A stretch of 7,260 nt of DNA from an uncultured Pseudomonadota bacterium (lineage in GTDB: Bacteria; Myxococcota_A; UBA796; GCA-2862545), in assembly GCA_937891875.1 (NCBI GenBank), contig CALATR010000111.1, forward strand, positions 1 to 7,260, given 5' to 3'. The notes beneath the pieces were generated by a model, which had not been told where the DNA came from, searched no databases, and was given only the letters and a program-made list of their open reading frames with translations. The position numbers were made by a program, and so were the translations under genes. Positions 1-5,728 of this stretch are shown one piece after another. The first letter of the stretch is position 1. Every line of letters begins with the position of its first letter.

Positions 1-672
1 CTCGTCGACCCGCACCTTGTTCTTCACCTGCCCATCGCGGACGAAGAGCAGCTCCTTGCCGACGAGGCGGTAGACGCCGTCGTCGATCTGGGCGTCGGGC
101 GCGGAGGCGAGCAGCTCCTCGTCGGACGGTCCGCGGGGAGGGAGGGGCGGGGGCTTCGGCGCGCTGGATGGGCTGGCGTCGGACGGTCCGCCGGCTGCCT
201 TGATGGAGGCCCACAGGTCGAACAGCAACGGCTGGAGCGGTGTCTGGACCTGCTCCTTGCCCGGATGCAGCAGGATCCCTCGAGCAAGCTCGGCCTGCTG
301 TTCGGTGGTGACGTCGTTGTCGAAGCTCAGGGGGAAGAAGGCCATCGGCTTGACGCGATAGAACGCGTGCTCGACCACCGAGCTCGAGCCGTCCACGATG
401 GCCAGCGTGATCGCGCGGACCACGTGACCATCCTTGTCGAACCGCCGATCCCGGGCCAGCACCCACCGGGACAGGCCCTCGCCGCGCGCGAACAGGTTGG
501 CCAGCTGGACCTCCTCCTCACCGGAGGGCATCTGGTGCATGCGCACGCCGCCCTTGTCCCAGGCGATCAACATGCCCGCGGGCGGGTCCTCCTGGTCGAG
601 GTCGTCTTCCTGGAGCAGGGTCACCCACTGGGCCAGTGCCAGCCCGGCGAGTCGCCAGAGATCATCGCTCAA
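1..672 (-). CDS. Uncharacterised protein, C-terminus cut by window edge
   Basis: An uninterrupted frame of 224 codons reads leftward and leaves the window without a stop. I do not recognise the family. The start chosen is TTG at 672-670, because GAGGGG lies six bases upstream (684-679) and no ATG or GTG occurs earlier in the frame before an in-frame TGA near 746; the first ATG is about 34 codons in. The N-terminal ~150 residues look like a soluble globular domain (begins SDDLWRLAGLALAQW; later FYRVKPMAFFPLSFDND), with no signal peptide or membrane segment. A proline-rich linker (APKPPPLPPRGPSDEE, around residues 170-186) leads to a second small domain containing DDGVYRLVGKELLFVRDGQV. Codon use is the same GC-rich style as the neighbours. 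It lies 46 bases downstream of the lipoprotein gene in the same direction, so probably the third gene of one operon. Coding status is fairly sure; function is unknown. Confidence 0.8.
   Translation of the reverse strand, partial: MSDDLWRLAGLALAQWVTLLQEDDLDQEDPPAGMLIAWDKGGVRMHQMPSGEEEVQLANLFARGEGLSRWVLARDRRFDKDGHVVRAITLAIVDGSSSVVEHAFYRVKPMAFFPLSFDNDVTTEQQAELARGILLHPGKEQVQTPLQPLLFDLWASIKAAGGPSDASPSSAPKPPPLPPRGPSDEELLASAPDAQIDDGVYRLVGKELLFVRDGQVKNKVRVDE
120..191. repeat. 15-base direct repeat flanking the proline-rich linker
   Basis: CGTCGGACGGTCCGC occurs at 120-134 and again at 177-191, 57 bases apart (19 codons, so in frame). Each copy contains the inverted core GGACGGTCC. In the leftward protein the copies encode GPSD on either side of the proline-rich stretch. 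It is probably a small in-frame duplication within a low-complexity linker and not a protein-binding site. Confidence 0.6.
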
Positions 673-718
673 CGTGCCCCCCTCGGGTGCGAGCGCGAAC
701 TCTACTTCAGGCCATGCG

Positions 719-1795
719 CTACCTGCGCACGCAGTCGTACGTCAGCGGAACCGGCGTTCCCAGCGGCAGGACCTCGAAGTCGGTGGGCTGGAGTTCGACC
801 AGATCGTGTGGGCCGAGCAGATCGGCCCACTTGGCGGTGTTGGTCGTGTCGTTCTGGAAGGTGAACAGGACGCGACCGCCGTCCGCCAGGAACATGCCGT
901 GCTTCTGCAGCGCCCTCGCGACCGTGCGTGCGGCGTCGTTGGGCAGGTCATCGAGCGGGTAGTCGGCGCGCAGGCGCAGGCGCACGCCGTAGGGCGGGTT
1001 GTTCGGGCCTCCGCTGGCGGCGCCGGTGCTGTGGGTGGCGGGAGCGACGTACTCGCCAGCGCGGATGGTGACGTTGGGGAGGATGAAGCGCAGGGCGTGG
1101 CCGATCTCGCCGCTGGCGACCTCGTCCGAGGTGACCAGCAGGGGAGCGATCGGGTAGCCCGCGGCATCGGCGCTGGTGCACTGCTCACCGCGGCCGAGGG
1201 GTCCGTAGTCTCGGTCCATGTCCCACACCGCCAGGCAGCCGCCGTTGAACACGTCGCCGCGGATGTCGGCGCGCCACATCTCGTAGAGCCGGCGGGCGTC
1301 GCGGTCGACGACGATCAGGTGGCAGTCGCCGTCGCCCTCGCAGGCCAGGCCGGACTCGCCCTCGAGGCGCGCGCCGGCGGGCACGGGCATGGGGTCGGTG
1401 TCGCAGTCGGGCGAGTAGTGGTCGCGCGTGGGCGTGAACGGGCGGGTGATGGTGGCGTCGTCGGCCTCGAACACCTCCAGCGAGAAGTCGATCTGCGCGC
1501 GCCCGAATCCCCAGCCGTCCGCGTCCAGCGCCGCGATGATCGCGTCGCTGTCAGGGTCCTTGGCCACGGCGGAGATGTCCTCGTACCAGATCGAGCTCGC
1601 GGGCAGGTAGCCGTCCCAGCCGGGCGAGTCGGTGTCCGAGTCGGAGTCGCTGTCCGAGTCGGAGTCGCTGTCCGAGTCGGTGTCCGAGTCGCTGTCCGAG
1701 TCGGAGTCGCTGTCCTGGCTCGGATCGGTCTCGTCGCTGGCCGGTCCTGCGCAGCCCCACAGGCCCAGCACCAGGATCAGGATCGCACCCCGCAT
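719..1795 (-). CDS. Outer-membrane lipoprotein with Asp-Ser linker, conserved uncharacterised secreted domain
   Basis: A 358-residue protein. The N-terminus MRGAILILVLGLWGCAG is a short lipoprotein signal with the lipidated Cys at residue 15; Trp at -2 of the lipobox is atypical, and Ala at +2 predicts outer-membrane sorting. The start is ATG at 1795-1793 because GGAGG (1805-1801) sits five bases upstream; a GTG six bases earlier overlaps that site and would leave Glu-Met before the Arg. An acidic Asp-Ser/Asp-Thr spacer (residues 28-57) lifts the domain off the membrane. The domain has six further Cys (131, 152, 158, 187, 206, 355), enough for three disulfides. Segments such as HLIVVDRDARRLYEMW (159-174), SADAAGYPIAPLL followed by GEIGHALRF (208-237), ATHSTG (253-258) and ALQKHGMFLADGG (295-307) match, from memory, a widespread secreted family of actinobacteria and myxobacteria with no known activity. 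It starts 16 bases after the ATP-grasp stop codon, hence likely co-transcribed. Function unknown. Confidence 0.9.
   Translation of the reverse strand: MRGAILILVLGLWGCAGPASDETDPSQDSDSDSDSDSDTDSDSDSDSDSDSDSDTDSPGWDGYLPASSIWYEDISAVAKDPDSDAIIAALDADGWGFGRAQIDFSLEVFEADDATITRPFTPTRDHYSPDCDTDPMPVPAGARLEGESGLACEGDGDCHLIVVDRDARRLYEMWRADIRGDVFNGGCLAVWDMDRDYGPLGRGEQCTSADAAGYPIAPLLVTSDEVASGEIGHALRFILPNVTIRAGEYVAPATHSTGAASGGPNNPPYGVRLRLRADYPLDDLPNDAARTVARALQKHGMFLADGGRVLFTFQNDTTNTAKWADLLGPHDLVELQPTDFEVLPLGTPVPLTYDCVRR
1625..1714 (-). repeat. Asp-Ser/Asp-Thr low-complexity repeat
   Basis: Ninety bases encode 15 consecutive Asp-Xaa dipeptides, 13 Asp-Ser and two Asp-Thr. On the coding strand the 18-mer GACAGCGACTCCGACTCG appears three times, interspersed with variants containing GACACC (Asp-Thr). 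The mixture of AGC, TCC and TCG serine codons in an ordered pattern suggests growth by unit duplication. The stretch is the surface spacer of the lipoprotein and is likely to vary in length between strains. Confidence 0.9.
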
Positions 1796-1800
1796 CTCCA

Positions 1801-1805
1801 CCTCC
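1801..1805 (-). promoter_or_regulatory. Ribosome binding site of the lipoprotein gene
   Basis: GGAGG on the minus strand, five bases before ATG 1795. It decides the start: the upstream in-frame GTG (1801-1799) overlaps this motif and has no other site of its own. Confidence 0.75.
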
Positions 1806-1811
1806 GTTGCG

Positions 1812-3029
1812 TCAGCCAGCGTACACGTCGATGGTGCTCGCCGCCTCCTTCGCGAGCTTCAACGTCACCTCTGCGTCAGGGTGGCGGACCAGCAGGAAGC
1901 CGTCCGACAGCAGGGTCTGCTTCCAGTCCCGGGTGGGCTGTCCCGGGCGCAGCAGCTCGTCGATGATGACGTGCTCGCCGTAGCGGGAGAGGAAGCGGTC
2001 GAGGCCCTCGATGCGCTGCACGGTGCCGCTGCCGTGGGCGCGCTTGAACACGATCGCCGTGCAGTAGCGCTTCTCGGCCGGCGCGTGGACCCGGCCGTGA
2101 CACACGGCGCGCGCCCACTCCACGAACAGGTCCATGTCGCTGCCGACGTTCATCTGGTCCACCAGCCGCGCTCCGCCGGGTCGGCAGCCGATCTCGCCGA
2201 AGACGACCTCGCCGTCGGACTTCTTGTACCACTCCATGTGGGTGAAGCCCGACTCCATGCCCAGCGCCGACAGCACCTTGCGACCCAGCGCCACGCCCGG
2301 AGCCAGCCGCTCGTGGTCCAGGTTGCGATAGGTCAGGATGATCGGGCTGATCCAGCGCTCGGTCCGCGCGACCAGCGGGCGGGGCAGGTACTGGGCGACG
2401 TTCTCGAACCCGGGCGTGCCGTCGACGCTGACGGTGTCGTAGGTGAACTCCTCCCCGTCGATGAACTCCTCGCAGCTGGCCTCGGTGACGTGGCCCATCC
2501 GGCCCAGCACGTCCTGCAGCCCCGCGGCGTCGTCCACCCGGAAGGTGTCGGCGCTGCCCGCTCCGGCGATCGGCTTGAGGATCAGCGGGTAGCCGAGCTT
2601 GTCGGCCGCGGCGCGCGCCTCGCTGGCCGTGCGCACCCGGTGGCTGTGGGGCACCCGGAGCCCGGCCGCCGCGATCCGCTCCTTCATCGCCTGCTTGTCC
2701 CGGAAGCCGAGCACGGTGTCGCGGGACATGCCGGGCACGCCGATCGCGTCGCGGATGCGGGCGGCGGTCAGCACGAGCGGCTCCCAGGTGGCCTCCACCC
2801 GATCGGGCCTGCGACCGCCCAGCCACGCGATTACCCGGTTTGCGACGTCCACTTCGTCGAGCAATCGCGGCACCTGTAGATAGCCGGTGACGGAGGCGCG
2901 AACCTTGGGCGGCAGGCCGGCGACGGGGCGGTCGCCCACGGCCCACACCCGGGCCCCGACCTCGGACAGTCCACGAACAAAGTCCGGCATCTCGGCCGGA
3001 AATGACGGATTCAGGAAGACCACGTCCAC
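1812..3029 (-). CDS. ATP-grasp family carboxylate ligase (copy A)
   Basis: Predicted to activate a carboxylate as acyl phosphate with ATP and couple it to a nucleophile, usually an amine; substrate unknown, location cytoplasmic. Start GTG at 3029-3027 gives 405 residues: GGAGG lies five bases upstream and the N-terminus VDVVFLNPSFP then aligns with copy B (MRTVVFVAPF). A TTG 18 codons earlier has no ribosome site. Residues 1-105 form the pre-ATP-grasp domain; FRDKQAMKERI (109-119) opens the ATP-grasp core; LILKPIAGAGSADT (149-162) has the ATP-binding Lys 152 and a glycine-rich loop; EEFIDGEEFTYD (187-198) is the nucleotide-binding strand; HMEW (Glu 266) and GEIGCRPGG (Glu 279, Arg 283) are the metal and phosphate site. 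The usual Asn two residues after Glu 279 is Gly. A C-terminal domain of roughly 100 residues follows. First gene of a probable three-gene leftward operon. Relatives include the biotin carboxylase-like ligases and L-amino-acid ligases, but no subfamily can be assigned. Confidence 0.92.
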   Translation of the reverse strand: MDVVFLNPSFPAEMPDFVRGLSEVGARVWAVGDRPVAGLPPKVRASVTGYLQVPRLLDEVDVANRVIAWLGGRRPDRVEATWEPLVLTAARIRDAIGVPGMSRDTVLGFRDKQAMKERIAAAGLRVPHSHRVRTASEARAAADKLGYPLILKPIAGAGSADTFRVDDAAGLQDVLGRMGHVTEASCEEFIDGEEFTYDTVSVDGTPGFENVAQYLPRPLVARTERWISPIILTYRNLDHERLAPGVALGRKVLSALGMESGFTHMEWYKKSDGEVVFGEIGCRPGGARLVDQMNVGSDMDLFVEWARAVCHGRVHAPAEKRYCTAIVFKRAHGSGTVQRIEGLDRFLSRYGEHVIIDELLRPGQPTRDWKQTLLSDGFLLVRHPDAEVTLKLAKEAASTIDVYAG

Positions 3030-3120
3030 GGGAGCCTCCAGGCTCGGTGACGCTCCTGTCGCGCGGGGATGCTCGTGGCGCAAGGCACGATCTCATGCCA
3101 GTGAGGGCACGGAGGCGTTC
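3030..3120. promoter_or_regulatory. Divergent intergenic region between the two ATP-grasp genes
   Basis: Ninety-one bases separate the two start codons and must hold both promoters unless transcription enters from elsewhere. No convincing -35/-10 pair is visible on either strand. Both genes have GGAGG exactly five bases before the start (3039-3035 leftward, 3111-3115 rightward). The leftward site lies across a short inverted repeat, GAGCC at 3032-3036 and GGCTC at 3041-3045 with a 4-base loop, which could partly mask it. No operator-like dyad was recognised. Confidence 0.6.
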
Positions 3121-4308
3121 ATGCGCACGGTGGTGTTCGTCGCTCCCTTCGCCCTGCCGACCACGCGGCGGGTCATCGAGGCTGTGGCCAGGCTCGCGGA
3201 CGTCCGCGTGATCGCCATGCTGCAGGAGCATCCCCAGGAGCCGCTGTCCTGCGAGGTGTGGATCTGCCCGGCGGTCCTCGATGACGCCTCGCTCACCGGC
3301 TGCCTCGACCGGCTGGTGCGCCAGGTCGGACTTCCCCACCGCCTGCTCGGGATCCTCGAGGCCCTGCAGGAGCCCCTCGCCCGTCAGCGCGCCCGTCTGG
3401 GGATCGAGGGCATGCGTCCGGAGACCGCCAACCGCTTCCGCGACAAGGACCGGATGAAGGCCTGTCTTCGTGAGGCGGGCGTCGGCGTCGCGGCCAGCTG
3501 CCGGGTCGACGCCCACACCACCGCCGACGAGATCCTCGAGCGTGTCGGTCTGCCGCTGGTGCTCAAGCCCCTCGCCGGTGCTGGAGCCGTCGCCACGGTC
3601 CGGGTCGACGACGCCGCCGGCCTGCGGACCCAGCTCGCTGCCCTGCCTCGCCCGCTGATCGCCGAGACCTTCTTATCGGGCGCCGAGCACAGCATGGAGG
3701 TGCTGGTCCGCGGCGGCGAGGTCCTGTTCCACAGCGTCACCCGCTACCTGCCGTCCGCCCTCGAGGTCAGCAACAACCCCCACCTGCAGTGGGTCGTGCA
3801 CCTTCCCCGCGACACGTCCGCGTTCGCCGACGCGGTGCCCCAGGTGACCAGGGCGGTGCTCGCCCTGGGCATGGACACCGGGATCGCCCACGCGGAGTGG
3901 TTCCGCATGCCCGATGGTCGCGTGCTCATCGGGGAGATCGGTGCCCGGCCACCCGGCGCGGGGTTCCTCGATCTGCACAGCCATGCGCACGAGGCGGACT
4001 GGTTCGACGCCTGGGCCCGCCTGGTCGTGGACGGGACCTTCGCCGGTCCCTGGCCGCGGCGCTGGTCCGTCGCGGGGGTCTACCTGCGCGGTCCTGGACG
4101 GGGTCGGGTGGCCGCGGTGGAGGGCCTCGAGCGGGCCCAGCGCGACATGGGGATCCACGTGGTGGAGGCGCGCCTCCCCCAGATCGGCCAGCCACGGCGG
4201 GACGGGTACGAGGGAGAAGGCTTCGTCGTGATCCGGCACCGCGACGATGACACGGTGCGTGAGGCGGCCCTGTCCCTGATCCGGACGGTGAGGGTCCACT
4301 ATGCGTGA
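3121..4308 (+). CDS. ATP-grasp family carboxylate ligase (copy B)
   Basis: A 395-residue cytoplasmic enzyme, paralogous along its whole length to the divergent copy A. ATG 3121 is preceded by GGAGG with five-base spacing; the open frame continues upstream but would then run over copy A. FRDKDRMKACL (106-116) begins the ATP-grasp core. LVLKPLAGAGAVAT (146-159) carries Lys 149 and the glycine-rich loop, AETFLSGAEHSMEV (181-194) the nucleotide-binding strand, HAEW Glu 259, and GEIGARPPG Glu 272 and Arg 276. As in copy A, Gly replaces the Asn commonly found after the second Glu. The C-terminal domain (about 315-395) includes RVAAVEGLERAQRDMG, matching VQRIEGLDRFLSRYG of copy A. The region after the second metal motif (GFLDLHSHAHEADW) differs from copy A (ARLVDQMNVGSDMDL), so the acceptor or carboxylate pocket is probably different. 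The two may act in sequence, but that is inference. A hairpin directly after the stop suggests transcription ends here. Confidence 0.92.
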   Translation: MRTVVFVAPFALPTTRRVIEAVARLADVRVIAMLQEHPQEPLSCEVWICPAVLDDASLTGCLDRLVRQVGLPHRLLGILEALQEPLARQRARLGIEGMRPETANRFRDKDRMKACLREAGVGVAASCRVDAHTTADEILERVGLPLVLKPLAGAGAVATVRVDDAAGLRTQLAALPRPLIAETFLSGAEHSMEVLVRGGEVLFHSVTRYLPSALEVSNNPHLQWVVHLPRDTSAFADAVPQVTRAVLALGMDTGIAHAEWFRMPDGRVLIGEIGARPPGAGFLDLHSHAHEADWFDAWARLVVDGTFAGPWPRRWSVAGVYLRGPGRGRVAAVEGLERAQRDMGIHVVEARLPQIGQPRRDGYEGEGFVVIRHRDDDTVREAALSLIRTVRVHYA

Positions 4309-4309
4309 G

Positions 4310-4330
4310 CCGTTCTCGCGGTGAGAACGG
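4310..4330 (+). terminator. Hairpin immediately after ATP-grasp copy B
   Basis: CCGTTCTC (4310-4317) and GAGAACGG (4323-4330) form a perfect 8-bp stem with a 5-base loop, beginning two bases after the TGA. No T-run follows on either strand, so it is not a classical intrinsic terminator; it may stabilise the 3' end or assist a factor-dependent stop. Confidence 0.5.
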
Positions 4331-4386
4331 AAGATGCGAGAGGAGCGTCATCAAGGTGAAAGGAGAGGACATCCCTGCGTCATGGG

Positions 4387-4429
4387 AGACGGTGAGACCG
4401 CCGTCTAGCCTGCAATCAGGGAGGTCTCA
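4387..4429 (+). promoter_or_regulatory. Possible RNA fold around the start of the TSP3-repeat gene
   Basis: AGACGG (4387-4392) pairs with CCGTCT (4401-4406), and the loop sequence TGAGACC (4393-4399) pairs with GGTCTCA (4423-4429). The second pairing covers the end of the Shine-Dalgarno AGGGAGG (4418-4424) and the A of the start codon. Together they have H-type pseudoknot topology, though with no linker between stems on one side the fold is strained. Such pairings also occur by chance. The rest of the 120-base gap (4309-4428) shows no recognisable promoter. Confidence 0.3.
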
Positions 4430-5667
4430 TGAGCCCACGAGCCCTTGTCCCGCTTCTCCTCCTCTTGCCTGGCATGTCATATGCCGGGTATACCGCGCGG
4501 TTCGGCGCGACGGAGGTCGCGGTCGAGCCCGTCAGGACCGGTGGATCCGCCGCTGCGTACTACGGGTATGACACCACCAACCCCGAGGCGTCCGACACGG
4601 TCGACAGCGTCGAGGCGGACAACACCGGCGTGTTCATGCTCCACGAGGACGCAGCCGGCCAGATCAGCCTCATCGTCCTGCTCGACAAGTACGGATCCAG
4701 CGACGCCGGCAAGGTGAACCTGGTCTTCAGCGGCGCCACCGGATCCACCTGGACGGTCATCGACGACCCCCGCAGCGTCGATGTGCGCGACGTGGCCGGA
4801 CGGATCTCCGACGGCTGGGACGTCAAGTGGACCTGGGGTGCCGGCGACGCCGATGGTGGCGTGCTCACCCTGGCTCCCGGCGACTTCTGCGTCGGCATCG
4901 ACGTGTTCCGCACGTCCGGACTGTCCAGCTACGAGGTCGTCACCCCCGATGGAGCGGGCGGCTTCACCCGGACCGCGATCCCATCCAGCGACTGGCGGGA
5001 CATCGAGCTGTGCTCGGTACCCGACACGGACGGCGACGGCATTCCTGACGCCGACGACGACTGCCCGGCGACCCCGTCCGGCGTGACCGTCGACTCGGCG
5101 GGCTGCCCCATCGACACCGATGGTGACGGCGTGGCCGACTACCTCGACGACTGCCCCGGCACCGCGGCGGGCGTGGAGGTCGACACGGTCGGCTGCCCGG
5201 TCGACAGCGACGGCGATGGCGTGGACGACGAGGACGACCTCTGCCCGGGCACCGAGTCCGGGGTGGAGGTCGACGCGGACGGCTGCGCGCTCGACAGCGA
5301 CGAAGACGGCGTGGACGACGAGGACGACCTCTGCCCGGGCACGGCCGCGGGCGTGGAGGTCGACGCGGACGGCTGCCCGGTGGACACCGACGGCGACGGG
5401 ATCAGCGATGATCTCGACGACTGCCCGGACACCGCCTGGGGCGACACCGTCGACGACACCGGCTGCTCGGTCGCCGACTACTGCCCCTGCGACGACCCCT
5501 GGTCCTGGCGCGGCGAGTACCTGATCTGCGTCTGGGACGAGGGCAAGGCCTTCGTGGACGACGGGCTGATGAGCAAGTCCGAGTTCAAGGGCGTGCTCTG
5601 GGAGGCCTTCCTGTCCGACTGCGGCAAGTCCGAGCGCAGCTGTCGCTCCGGCGGTCGGCGGCACTGA
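4429..5667 (+). CDS. Secreted protein with five thrombospondin type 3-like repeats
   Basis: A 412-residue exported protein. ATG 4429 follows AGGGAGG four bases upstream. MSPRALVPLLLLLPGMSYA is a signal peptide, with cleavage likely after SYA at residue 19. Residues 20-196 form an unrecognised, probably beta-rich domain with two Cys (154, 195). Five tandem 30-residue TSP3-like repeats follow (199-348), each starting D-[ST]-D-x-D-G and each with two Cys; this family binds Ca2+ through the Asp ladder and usually forms a stiff rod or linker. The C-terminus (351-412) has CPCDDPWSWRGEYLICVWDE and LSDCGK, a Cys-rich tail that I recall behind TSP3 repeats in other secreted deltaproteobacterial proteins. 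There is no transmembrane segment or OmpA peptidoglycan-binding domain, so a soluble or surface-retained protein is likely. It is flanked by hairpins on both sides and is probably monocistronic. The exact role is unknown; adhesion or matrix are possibilities only. Confidence 0.9.
   Translation: MSPRALVPLLLLLPGMSYAGYTARFGATEVAVEPVRTGGSAAAYYGYDTTNPEASDTVDSVEADNTGVFMLHEDAAGQISLIVLLDKYGSSDAGKVNLVFSGATGSTWTVIDDPRSVDVRDVAGRISDGWDVKWTWGAGDADGGVLTLAPGDFCVGIDVFRTSGLSSYEVVTPDGAGGFTRTAIPSSDWRDIELCSVPDTDGDGIPDADDDCPATPSGVTVDSAGCPIDTDGDGVADYLDDCPGTAAGVEVDTVGCPVDSDGDGVDDEDDLCPGTESGVEVDADGCALDSDEDGVDDEDDLCPGTAAGVEVDADGCPVDTDGDGISDDLDDCPDTAWGDTVDDTGCSVADYCPCDDPWSWRGEYLICVWDEGKAFVDDGLMSKSEFKGVLWEAFLSDCGKSERSCRSGGRRH
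5023..5472 (+). repeat. Five 90-base tandem repeats encoding TSP3 units
   Basis: The units begin at 5023, 5113, 5203, 5293 and 5383, exactly 90 bases apart, with Cys at unit positions 14 and 28 throughout. Units 3 and 4 share an identical 35-base run (5218-5252 and 5308-5342) and a further identical 24-base run, so they are the most recent duplication. Unit 4 has Glu in place of the first Gly of the DxDGDG loop (DSDEDG). Confidence 0.9.
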
Positions 5668-5677
5668 CTTCCGTCGT

Positions 5678-5701
5678 CCTCGCCGTGGTCTGGCGGCGAG
5701 G
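5678..5701 (+). terminator. GC-rich hairpin after the TSP3-repeat gene
   Basis: CCTCGCCG (5678-5685) and CGGCGAGG (5694-5701) form a perfect 8-bp stem with an 8-base loop, 10 bases after the stop codon. No T-tract follows. Its position suggests an end of transcription between this gene and the helicase gene. Confidence 0.45.
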
Positions 5702-5728
5702 GCGACCCCAGCCGGCTAGCGGGGCCCC

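Noticed and set aside
120..191. 15-base repeats with dyad core as operator or attachment sites
   Set aside because: They lie inside an open coding frame, are spaced by a whole number of codons and encode the same GPSD motif, so a coding duplication explains them.
1625..1714. Short direct repeats resembling a CRISPR array
   Set aside because: The units are contiguous without spacers and lie in frame inside the lipoprotein gene as an Asp-Ser spacer; no cas gene is present.
434..1966. Long rightward open frame (510 codons) opposite the lipoprotein and the left-edge gene
   Set aside because: It is antisense to two well-supported leftward genes. Its product has unnatural Val-Gly-Val-Arg and Ser-Glu-Ser strings that come from the complement of GC-rich codons and of the Asp-Ser repeat.
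3030..3083. Upstream TTG start (3083) for ATP-grasp copy A
   Set aside because: No Shine-Dalgarno precedes it, the 18 extra residues have no counterpart in copy B, and GTG 3029 has GGAGG at five bases.
2887..3120. Upstream extension of ATP-grasp copy B to an ATG at 2887
   Set aside because: It would overlap the copy A coding region by more than 100 bases, lacks homology to copy A's N-terminus, and ATG 3121 has a well-placed GGAGG.
1876..3516. Leftward frame of 546 codons overlapping both ATP-grasp genes
   Set aside because: The product is Arg/Gly/Pro-rich with no domain, and it crosses the divergent start region. It is an out-of-frame shadow.
4334..4408. 24-codon ORF between copy B and the TSP3 gene, considered as a precursor peptide for a graspetide-like system
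   Set aside because: It has no properly spaced ribosome site and no Thr/Ser-Glu/Asp core motif, and the ATP-grasp proteins are longer than and unlike the graspetide ligases. Nothing supports translation.
4477..5664. Leftward frame of 395 codons opposite the TSP3-repeat gene
   Set aside because: It is composed of Val/Ala/Arg/Asp repeats mirroring the 90-base units, has no ribosome site, and the sense strand has a signal peptide and clear repeats.
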